A stretch of 64,000 bases of DNA, from positions 2,978,001 to 3,042,000 of the forward strand of contig NC_087068.1 in the NCBI RefSeq assembly GCF_963678635.1. The letters run 5' to 3'. Below are positions 40,139-49,300 of this stretch, piece after piece. The DNA is from Symsagittifera roscoffensis (taxonomy: Eukaryota > Xenacoelomorpha > Acoela > Convolutidae). Position 1 is the stretch's first letter; the number at the start of each line of letters is the position of its first letter. The position numbers and the translations under genes are program-made. The notes under the pieces are model-generated. The model saw only the letters and a list, made by a program, of their open reading frames with translations. It was not told where the DNA came from and made no database searches.

Positions 40139-40310
40139 CTTTTAAAGAAAAAGCTTTCCCTGCTTGGTGCTGCACCAAACAGACAAAACTTTGAAGGCAG
40201 TTATTTGCTCAAGTGGGCGTCTATTGCACCCACCGAGTATTGTGTTACCTATCTGCCTTCGGACTGCCCGAGCTAGACCTACTAAAATCCTCAGGGCAGT
40301 CACTTTTCCC
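40139..40310 (-). ncRNA. Conserved structured RNA module in element 1 leader
   Basis: Plus-strand order: hairpin TTGGTG-CTG-CACCAA (about 40170-40184); outer stem GAAGGCAG (about 40193) with CTGCCTTC (about 40253); between them CTCAAGTGGG...CACCCACCGAG (40208-40236). Element 2 has two copies with the same layout but different stem sequences, so the base pairing is conserved more than the sequence. It lies about 390 nt upstream of the gag start. It could be an internal ribosome entry, packaging or dimerisation element; which one is unknown. Confidence 0.65.
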
Positions 40311-40535
40311 AAAAACGTATTATGTTTCAATCCACACCAATGAGTCACGCTCTTTTTAATTTAGACTTAGTGTCGCGAATATCCGAGTTCGGACCTGTTT
40401 TGTATTAGTCTGGTTCTTTTTGAAAGGCAGGTTACCAGTGCAGTCACTGATACCTATCCTGTGTATAAATAACCTAATACCTCTCGCTTTTTAGTCTTTC
40501 TTTCGTTTACCTAAGTCCTTAATAAAATAATACCC

Positions 40536-42170
40536 CTCCGGATTGGCACAAATAGGCCCCTTCCGGACTGTCAGAATATGGACCCCTCCGGATTTGGACC
40601 CCTCCGAGTTAGTTACTATAAGACCCCTCCGGATTCGGACCCCTCCGGTTTTGTGGAAAAGAGACCCCTCCGGATTCGGACCCCTCTGACTTTGAAAAAT
40701 TTCGACCCCTCCGGATTGGGAGCCCTTAGCTCTGTCAAAGTAGCTTTTCGTAGTTTTCTTAATTTCAGCTTATACCCCTCCGGATACGTTCTGCGTTACT
40801 TTTATGCTGTTTGAATTAACTGGGAAGGGTATAGGATCCTTTCCTAGACCCCTCCGGATTGAAGTTAAGGCACTTATTTGACAATTCACCCTAACGGTGA
40901 AGGGTCTTATCACTTGCCTAATTTCGACTCTTCTATGGTTTTCTTGTGCCTTCAGCCCTCCCTTTTCGTCTAGAACTGTCCTAAGTTACTTAGTTCAATC
41001 GCTATCAACTTTTGGTAGGGGTCTAAGGGTTTTTCAGAAAATTTTATAAAACGTGAAGGGTGTACCCCTCCGGATTTGTGTAATTTGCTAAAAACAATCT
41101 CAAAAAATTTTCACGCTCGTTTTTCCGAAAAATTTCTGATCCTATTAGTAAGCTCAGCTAATTTCTGATCTATTGGTACCAAGATCAACTCGATATGCTC
41201 AGTAGTTCCAAAGTTATTAACCAAAACGTCTTTTTTCCAAACTCAAAAAATTTTCTCTCTTATAGGTTCCGCCTAACTTTTTCCGCAAATCTGGTCCTTT
41301 CGACCTAAAAATTATTGATCCGAGCTCAAAAGGCCTATACTCTTCTAGTTCAATGCAAAAGACCCGATCTAAAACGCTATTGTAGAAAAAATTTGCGAAA
41401 AACTATGCTACCTGGACCCCTCCGGATTGATGAATCCACCAAATCAAACACGTTATGTTCGATTTCTCTGCAACCCGGAAGGCTTTCGGGTAGCGGATTT
41501 TAAGACTTGTAGATTCACTAGTGGACGTTGTCCGAACAACTATTTTTACTGTCCTACCTCAAAAATTTCAAAAAATTTTCTAAATTTTTAGTGTTTCTTA
41601 CTATCAAAAATTGGGAAAATTTGGTTTTTGGTACCAAACTAGTTCCAACCACTTCCGAACTAAAGTTAACCGGTTCTACTTATTACAGTAGTGCAGTTAC
41701 GATGTAACACACTAACTTAGCGCTTTTTTCCGTTTCAAAAAATATCGATATCTCAAAAATCGCGACTTGTGGGGGGATCAAAATATCGCTATTTTGACCC
41801 TAAAAACCGGTCTGTTTTCGTTGTTTTTCACTGAAAAACGATATATGACTATTAATATAGGCTATATGAATAATAATATTAGCAATACTATACCCCTCCG
41901 GGTTTGTTTATTATCCGAATTAAGGTGCTTAACTCGGATATTCGCAGTTCGGTGAAGGGTCACTACAGTGCAGCACTGTCGAGCCCCCCACAGATTACTA
42001 TCTTACTTTTTGTACCAAAAGGGATACAAAACTTGTTAACGATACCCAACAGTCGATTGTTGTTGTCGTTGAGCCCCTTCTTGTTGCTCCTTGAACTGCT
42101 TGCCGGATCGGTCTTCACCCAAGACCCTTCCGAATTGAGCGCAAATCAGCTGACCCTTCCGGATTGAGCG
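40536..42170 (-). repeat. Interspersed (A/G)CCCCTCCGGATT repeats in element 1 leader
   Basis: About 16 copies on the plus strand, dense at 40536-40860 and then near 41064, 41416, 41890, 42124 and 42150 (the last two as ACCCTTCCG(A/G)ATTGAGCG). Spacing is irregular (about 17-40 bases in the dense part). The same core occurs as an inverted pair in the element's own LTR (GACCCTTCCGGATT and TAATCCGGAAGG). Element 2 uses a different core. Confidence 0.85.
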
Positions 42171-42698
42171 CAATTTATCATTAACGTGCTTAAATGCTCA
42201 AATAACCCTACAGTACAAGCCTCACAAACGGGCCTCAAAATTGATCGTAACGATCCTGACTGATATAAATGCCTGTAACAACAATATATCTATCAACAAC
42301 AAACGGGGGGGTTGAATCACATCTTTTCTGGGGGGGTTGATTTCTACTGATTTTTTTTACTTTTTTACTGTTTTTGGTTTTTTCGGTTATTTTTTTATGT
42401 TTTTTGTTTTTCTTGGGTACTATACTACTTTTTGTTTGGTTTTACTTATATCTTTAAGTGTTTTTGGTCACCAACCACTCAGGGGACGAGGGGACGGCCG
42501 ATCCCCCCACCCTTCCTGGTTCGTGAATTTTCGGTCTTAACTAGGTTAAAAAACTATTCACGGCAATTCGGAAGGCCTCCGCGTTCCGAACTACCCTTCC
42601 GCCCCGGCGGTTTAGGCCTATTAAGGGCGTTAATGTGAGCATCCGCTCGGCGCGGAGTGCTCGTTAACGGTTCTGCCGGTCATGATGTTAAAAAAGAA

Positions 42699-42716
42699 TA
42701 ACACCCAGGAGCGCCA
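42699..42716 (-). promoter_or_regulatory. Element 1 primer-binding site (tRNA-Asn), inner copy
   Basis: On the plus strand CACCCAGGAGCGCCA (42702-42716) equals the last 15 nt, including CCA, of the tRNA-Asn-like sequence captured at 43417-43461. It stands 12 bases from the LTR end (42729). The outermost three bases of an 18-nt PBS do not match. Confidence 0.8.
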
Positions 42717-42728
42717 TAAAAACATACA

Positions 42729-43421
42729 TGTAACATTCGCCCGGAAGATACATATCGACGGATAACAAAACTAAGTCTTAAGACGACTGGCTAGCGTCTA
42801 AACAGAGCTTTGCATGTTTTTCACCGTCTCTACCAAGCCAGTACTTTTCGGTGGTCTTTCTTACATCGGGTCGACAAAAACGTTACTGCTCTCCGGCTTC
42901 GACCAGAACGCTCAAATTAACTGAATTACATGCAAAGATAGTGAGCTCATGGCTGGGTCTCTGTATCCCCAGACCACGAGGTCACTCCTAAAAACAGGGC
43001 TACTACTTATCATATTACTATTGTTTTTGTTCAGTAGATAAAAATCATCATCTCCATCGAAGATGGATCAACCCTTTCCCCCAACTCCTAGCACCTCATC
43101 CTTGTCAAAACTAATCAAAATATCAGTTAAATTCAAGTCAGGACATGACAGGATGCTAAACGTTTATGTGAGTTAATAAAAGTTTCCGTCCCGAGACCCT
43201 TCCGGATTCTTGAATCCGCTGAATCAAGCTCCTTACTCTTGATTTCTCGCTAATCCGGAAGGCTGGTTCTCACCCTTCACCGTTGTTGGCAACGGCCTTG
43301 CAACTATTGTAGCAGCACAATAGTTGCAACTCGGAACGTTCTCTGCTATTCTGTAGTTCGTTGTCGTTTTCCAATCTCGATTTTCGTACTGTTCGCAATC
43401 GCAGATAAAAGTTGTTCTGTT
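42729..43421 (-). repeat. Partial extra LTR copy (693 bp) of element 1
   Basis: Collinear with 43474-44166, without indels, but lacking the last 226 bp (the U3 part in the sense direction). It ends in CTGTT, which is also the start of the adjoining tRNA segment, so the junction has 5-nt microhomology. It shares two of the 5' LTR variants relative to the 3' LTR, so it derives from the same replication event. The missing part would be exactly U3 if transcription starts here. Confidence 0.9.
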
Positions 43422-43461
43422 AACCGAAAGGTTGGTGGTTCAGGCCCACCCAGGAGCGCCA
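43417..43461 (+). other. Captured 3' half of tRNA-Asn(GUU) with CCA
   Basis: The plus strand runs from the anticodon loop (CTGTTAACC) through the anticodon 3' strand and variable loop (GAAAGGTT), T arm (GGTGG-TTCAGGC-CCACC) and acceptor strand (CAGGAGC) to discriminator G and CCA. This matches the well-known eukaryotic tRNA-Asn(GUU) 3' half apart from T-loop positions 57-58 (AG rather than GA) and two acceptor bases. The 5' half is absent, so it is not a tRNA gene. Presence of CCA shows it came from a mature tRNA, namely the reverse transcription primer. Confidence 0.88.
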
Positions 43462-43473
43462 TAAAAACATACA

Positions 43474-44392
43474 TGTAACATTCGCCCGGAAGATACATAT
43501 CGACGGATAACAAAACTAAGTCTTAAGACGACTGGCTAGCGTCTAAACAGAGCTTTGCATGTTTTTCACCGTCTCTACCAAGCCAGTACTTTTCGGTGGT
43601 CTTTCTTACATCGGGTCGACAAAAACGTTACTGCTCTCCGGCTTCGACCAGAACGCTCAAATTAACTGAATTACATGCAAAGATAGTGAGCTCATGGCTG
43701 GGTCTCTGTATCCCCAGACCACGAGGTCACTCCTAAAAACATGGCTACTACTTATCATATTACTATTGTTTTTGTTCAGTAGATAAAAATCATCATCTCC
43801 ATCGAAGATGGATCAACCCTTTCCCCCAACTCCTAGCACCTCATCCTTGTCAAAACTAATCAAAATATCAGTTAAATTCAAGTCAGGACATGACAGGATG
43901 CTAAACGTTTATGTGAGTTAATAAAAGTTTCCGTCCCGAGACCCTTCCGGATTCTTGAATCCGCTGAATCAAGCTCCTTACTCTTGATTTCTCGCTAATC
44001 CGGAAGGCTGGTTCTCACCCTTCACCGTTGTTGGCAACGGCCTTGCAACTATTGTAGCAGCACAATAGTTGCAACTCGGAACGTTCTCTGCTATTCTGTA
44101 GTTCGTTGTCGTTTTCCAATCTCGATTTTCGTACTGTTCGCAATCGCAGATAAAAGTTGTTCTGTTTTTCACTCGCTTTTTGTTAAAAATGGCCGTTTCA
44201 GCATTTCTCAGAAATGTGACGTCATCATTCGAATTTTTGAAAATTTAAAATACTAGAATATTCTAGCCCTCACCATTTGGCTAAACGTTCCAATAACGTC
44301 GCTAATCCTTCTAAATCATCAACTCGGAAGGCTTACTGCTCAAAATTCGAATCCTGCATAAATTGCATTTTGGCCATTCTGGTCGAATGTCA
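43474..44392 (-). repeat. Element 1 5' LTR (919 bp, complete)
   Basis: Nearly identical to 19077-19995. In the sense direction it starts TGACATTCG and ends CGAATGTTACA. A PBS copy (43444-43461) lies 12 bases beyond its end. It contains the same hairpin, the inverted CCTTCCGGATT pair and TGACGTCA (44217-44224). One private change (ACATGGCT near 43741) separates it from the other two copies. Confidence 0.95.
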
Positions 44393-44751
44393 CATTAAGT
44401 AGGCGACTGTTACATATTGTTTTTTATGGCCGTCTGGTGTGTTTTCACGACATCAAGGCTACGGGATCAAACCCAGTTGACACAGCTCCGGGCTACAGGC
44501 CCATTCTAGAGTACCGGTGGTACGGTTCAGCGGAAACGTGTAAACCTTCCGGTTGTACCGTGATAGCTTCTTAAGAAAACTCGGGAAAATTTCCTGGTGC
44601 GCTTTCCGAGCGAGGCCGAGCTAACCGATTAAGGGGGATAACTAGGGGGACAAAAGACGAGTAGAAGACAAAAAGCAAAACAAAAAACCAAAAAAGTATA
44701 GAAACAAGAAAAAAACTATAAAACATAAAAAGGACAGTAGCTTTGACTTCG
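44393..44751 (+). mobile_element. Element 3: LTR right end, PBS-like site and leader fragment
   Basis: Begins with 22 bases that would complete the LTR left at 18823-19076 (ending TGTTACA, 44408-44414), then a T-rich spacer and TGGCCGTCTGGTGTG (from 44427). The rest (44640-44735) is rich in AAAAC/AAACAAAAA runs. These are the reverse-complement counterpart of the T-rich leader block of elements 1 and 2, as expected for a related element in the opposite orientation. It is cut by element 2's LTR at 44752; any coding part would lie beyond the window. Confidence 0.5.
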
Positions 44752-45629
44752 TGTAACATTCGCCCAAATATCACACAGCGACGGAGCGTAGAAAAAGTAC
44801 CTATTAACGACTGGCAGGCGTCAGTTACCTTAATTCTACTCGTTTTTCACCGTCTCGACCTTGCCAGTTGATTTTCTGGTCTGTTTAGGGCAAAGTAAAA
44901 AGTTACCATTTTTAGGCCATCAGTCAAACGACTTTTGATCAGCTTTTGTTTACATGCGAACACAACCACATAGCTGAGTCTCGGATCCTCAGACCACGTG
45001 ATTGTCATTAAAAACACGGCTCAAACAACCTATTTTAACATGTTTTTGTGTGACAGTTCTATATTAAATCCATTAGAGATGGATTGACCCTTTCCCTTTT
45101 CTAGCTACTCATGCTCTGAAATATTAAATAATAACGGTGTTAATTAAGATCTATGACATTATAGCAGCTATACAGTCAGTTTACACAGTCCCTTCACATA
45201 GACAGTCTCTGGGGGACCAAGCCTCCGCTCCCGTAATATTCTTGAGATAACACTCTTATCTCTTATAATTCGTGTCCCGGGAGGGTTCCGTGGTATATTT
45301 CTTCCCCCACTGAAGCCTCCTTCTCCACAAATATCCGTCGCTAAGGTTCTTATTGTGTGTTATTGCTACGATAAGAGGCTTCGTAAGTTTCTGTCTCTGG
45401 TACGACTGTTTTCCACAATATTTGGCGTCGTTCTGTTTTTCGTCTTTTTATTCAAAATGGCCGTCTTTTCTCTATTTCTCAGAAATGTTCTTCTTCCAAT
45501 CGAAATTTTAAAAATAAAAATTCTAGAACATTCTGACCCTCCGTCGCAACACTTTTTTGTTCATAAGGCCTTTAGTCACTCTTTTTTATGTCGCCGGAAG
45601 GTTGTGCTGTGTCATCTGGCAGAATGGCA
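44752..45629 (-). repeat. Element 2 3' LTR (878 bp)
   Basis: Starts TGTAACATTCGCCCAAAT on the plus strand and ends AGAATGGCA. Ends and some internal blocks (GACGACTGGC/ACGACTGGC, TTTTTCACCGTCTC, ATCCCCAGACCAC-like, TTTCTCAGAAATGT) resemble element 1's LTR, while the rest has diverged. It carries TCCCGGGAGGGTTCCG near 45275, matching the AGGGTT motif of its own leader. Confidence 0.92.
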
Positions 45630-45669
45630 CATACTCCCCGGACAAGTCTCCATCAATGTCCCTATTGAT
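45630..45669 (-). promoter_or_regulatory. Element 2 3' polypurine tract plus adjacent hairpin
   Basis: The minus strand reads TTGTCCGGGGAGTATG directly before the LTR. Six bases further inside, 45652-45669 on the plus strand is ATCAATG-TCCC-TATTGAT, a 7-bp stem (one G-U) with the same TCCC loop as the internal pol site, though the stem bases differ at several pairs. Confidence 0.8.
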
Positions 45670-46377
45670 CGCATAACACCGGGTTATCGTCAAGTAGTTA
45701 TCCAGTTTTCTGTAATCAATCTTACAAATCGCATAAGAAAATGAAATTTATCTACCCCACCTCAACTCACTACGTGTTCACAAATGGCATCGTACTACAT
45801 CTCACTGCCTTTCAACATTTTCACAAAATTTGCACCATGAGGAGTGTCCTAGATAAAATTTCTTTTCTGTCTACTTACGTCGTCTTGCCATAAAACTTCT
45901 TTTCGCTCTTTGTGATTAAAAAGTGGGACGTGGCACGGCCACGCACCCGTTAAAATTAACTTAACTTCACTCACCAAGTATAATCAGTCATTTATGCGGT
46001 CCTTTCAATATTAAAACTAAGAAACTCTGTGGCTAGGAAAGTTCTTGAGTTACCCACCCTTCCAGAGCGAGCTTACTCAAACTTACCATGTCGCCACACA
46101 GTGAATTTGTGTCTTACACAGGTTAAAAACTTCAGTCGTGAATAAATAGGTAAATATACTCACCTAGATTCCTCATATACATACATAAATAGCCATAACT
46201 AAAATCAACAATTTCAACAATTTTAACAATTGCAACATTATAGTTTGGTCTGACCAAACTAGATCAAAACAAAAAAGTTTCACAAGTTCAATAATCAAAA
46301 CTTGGTTGATTGGTTTAAGTTTTAGCACACAAATACAATCAAGTTTTCTCTCCTTCTCTTCTCTTCTTTGGTCATCT
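45670..46377 (-). other. Element 2 3' untranslated region
   Basis: Non-coding interval collinear with element 1's 20034-20816, with the same short conserved blocks near the PPT end and near the ORF5 stop (AACTTGGTTG(A/C)TTGGTTT at 46302 and 20644). Confidence 0.6.
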
Positions 46378-49300
46378 TCATTCCATCACTTCTCCATCTT
46401 GATGTTCAGCGTCACTGTCTTCCAGGACTTTCTCTAACATGTCCAGAGAGTTGCGGGCCGTGCCCCAACTCTCCTGTTCCAACAGCCTCGGTTTGCAGCA
46501 AGGTAGCAAGTCCACATTCACCTTCTGCTCCCGGTTCCTGCAAAAGCTGTTGTGAAGACATAGGCTCACGTTTCGTTCTAGGTCAGCTCTTAAGACCTCT
46601 TTCTTCTCATCTTCAGTAACACAAGGCGTTCCAGCTACCCGCTTCACCGCTGTGGTGACCGCGTTTCTGTGCGTCAGGAATGCTCGTTTGTAGGCTCCTG
46701 GTCCTATATCTAGCTGGAAAGATTGATAGGCTTCCGTGTTCCTTGACATGTGACGCTTCGCGCGTTCATACATCCAAGATGTCATCACTGCACGGAACCA
46801 AGGCATCAATCTTTGCCTTGACCATATTCTTTCAATGGCTTTAGGTATCCTCAGAACCTTGCAGGTGGTTCTGAAAAGATCCAATTCATGACTCATCTTC
46901 GCGTTGATCAACTGCTCAGGAGTCGGCACGGCCGTCTCCTGCTGACTTGTGTCCGCGTTAGCCTCCAACCATCTCACTGCTAGCATGGCGCTAACCACCA
47001 CGATTGACACTTGTTGATTCTGATCGGGCAACCCCGTGGAGTACAATTCCTCCACGTCCCATACTAGGATCAGATTCCCGCGTTTGGGGTACCACAACGT
47101 CTGCGCCAAGCAGTGGCAAGGATACTCCCCATGGGTCCTCACTATGTTCCTTCGGGTCCGATACCCTGAGGCTCCCAGCAACGGTTCCACTTCCATCAGG
47201 ATTCTATGTAAATCGTCTTTCTCTTCTATGGTGGGGAATTCAGTGGGTAACGCTCCACTCGCTTTCTGTTTCTGGAACTCACTCACGTTACCTTCGTTCA
47301 GTCTCATGAACTCTTCACCCACAACGTCTTGCAACTCGCCTTCAGATCTTTTCGGGACTGCCCGAAAGATCTTTGCCAACAAGTCATATGACCTTTCTGA
47401 CATTCTGGCCAACCGCACGCACTTTGGCACAGAGAAAAGTTGGTCAACCAACACTTGTTGCGTCCCCGCATCCATTACCACCATGTGCGTAGGATACTTG
47501 CTATTACAATATGGCGCGGAGCTTGAACCCACCATATATTTTGAACCAGTAGGTCTGTGATAGGCTTCACTATCCTTCAGATTCATTTCATTTTCTAGAG
47601 CTTCTCGCCAGCCTCCAATCTTCTGCTCTGTCTGCAATGCTCCAGGGAATATTTCCACGCTGAGGGACGTCACTAGCTCATGGGCACGCTCCAGGCGCTC
47701 GAGCGATTCTATCGAACTCGTCATGCTACAAAATCCCAAGGCTGTGATCAGGTTTACGTCCGTCACCCCATGGCAGTCTGCGACCAACTCCATGGCACTC
47801 TTATCTGACATGCTCAACCTCCCGTACAATCGTGCCAGTTGTCGATGCTGCTCGCTCAGCGTAATCAGGCAGTTTCCCAGGTTACAAACATGTCCTTCCA
47901 TCCCACTGTGTTGAGCCAAGCATGTGCCTTGCTTCAACCACTTACTCGGTGTACCTTCCTCGGACAGCTCCGTGGTCGGGTTGCTCTTCCTCTTCGTCAA
48001 TCTCATGGCCAGCAGGTGATGTATCATGGCCAGATCATGTAAACTCGCATCATCATCCCGGTCTAACATGATATCCGCGGTCATGTCCCAGATTAAGCCT
48101 GCGTTAGGATGGGGACACCAGGAAGGCTTCATGAGTTCCCACATCACTACTAGACTGGTTTTCAAGGGACCGTCCCAAGAACCACAATCAAAACTCACTT
48201 GTCCTTTTAGCTCGGGACTCGAGGGTTCGACCACTCGTTCTTCCAGAATAATTCCCAGCTTGGGTTGTTCCACCATCAGCATTCCGATTTCCTTAATCCG
48301 TTCAACCCAGAAGTTGAGCACTGTGACTTGCTCATAGTCGAAGTACGCTTCCCTGGCTTCTTCATTCACGAAGGGATTATACGCTATCCCCGGTATGCCA
48401 GACACATATTGGAATGACTTCCGTTTCCCTAGTGTTGCAAACTCTTTTTGTCCTCTGACCGCTTCAATCAACTCCCGGCTCACTCTCAATTCTTTGTTGG
48501 AATATCTTCTCACCTCTTCCAACTTGCGATAGTTTTCCATATCATTCGACTCCTTGCTTGGCACAGTCAATGGCATGTCCTGATATAGTTCCAGGAGTGC
48601 CCTAAGGAAGTTCCTTTCACAATCAACTCCCTTTTGCCGAATGATCTTTATACATTCTCCCAAAACAGGAGTGGGGATACGATCCACCACGAACCTGACA
48701 AAGCAAAGGGCATCCTTTCGCTTAGCCCATGCTATCGCTGAATCGTCTTTTGAGATCAATGCTCGCAGAGCTTTCATCAATTCTAGCTCCTGTTCTCGTG
48801 ATCTCGAGTCATTACTGGCTTCATACTCCGCCTTCTTGATGCCCATCAAGCACCAAGCCAGTCGTACTTGTAGATCAGTTCTCGTGCATGGATGAGCTAG
48901 ATATGCTGCCACCGTCGCAGGTGCATGCATCGTATCATCGAAGTATTTCTGGAGGGCCGCCCTCCAGGAAACCTCTAGCAGTTTTTCCAATCCAACTTCG
49001 TTCGCTTCTAATGACATTACCGTGCCATACTCTTTTCGATTGAAGTTAGAGTTCTCCGTAAGCCCTTTCAGATATTCTTGCATGGCTCGCTTCTCGCTCC
49101 AAGCCATCAGGTGCCCTCTCGCGGAGTTCCTCGCTTTCAACATCTCCACATAACCCCCTGTCGGATCTCCCATGTGGACCGATTCCGGCACAGTTATTCG
49201 ACTGTACTCGACCACGTCGAGTTGTCCTTCCAGTTTCAACTTGGCCATGTTGATTCGCGAGGGCCTATAATCTTCAAGTCCTCCAGATCCACATTGACTG

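Larger units (their letters stand above)
39755..42698 (-). other. Element 1 leader (5' UTR), about 2.9 kb
   Basis: A long non-coding leader between PBS and gag. Collinear conserved islands are shared with element 2's leader: ACGATACCCAACAGTCG (42037 and 63109), CATTAACGTGCTTAAA (42181 and 63211), ATCCGAATTAAG (41915 and 62984) and a T-rich block containing TTTGTTTGGTTTTAC (42431 and 63484). It holds the motif array at 40536-42170 and the structured RNA at 40139-40310. Upstream ATGs are numerous, so simple 5' scanning to the gag start is unlikely. Confidence 0.7.
19077..44392 (-). mobile_element. Element 1: giant Ty3/Gypsy-type LTR retrotransposon with cargo ORFs
   Basis: A 25.3-kb element on the minus strand. 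Order from its 5' end: full LTR (44392-43474), PBS plus a captured tRNA-Asn segment, partial LTR (43421-42729), PBS (42716), leader (to 39755), gag-pol (39754-30161), ORF2 (29764-27647), ORF3 (27695-26748), ORF4 (26713-26141), ORF5 (26144-20817), polypurine tract (about 20010) and 3' LTR (19995-19077). The order RT-RNaseH-IN and the GPF-type integrase tail place it in Ty3/Gypsy. The two full LTRs are both 919 bp and differ at about 3 positions by eye. All ORFs are open, so it may be recently active. Perfect target duplications are not seen (ACTTA on the left, CATTA on the right). Confidence 0.92.

Noticed and set aside
43417-43461. A functional tRNA-Asn gene
   Set aside because: Only the 3' half is present, CCA is encoded, and it sits between LTR copies next to a PBS; it is a captured primer fragment.
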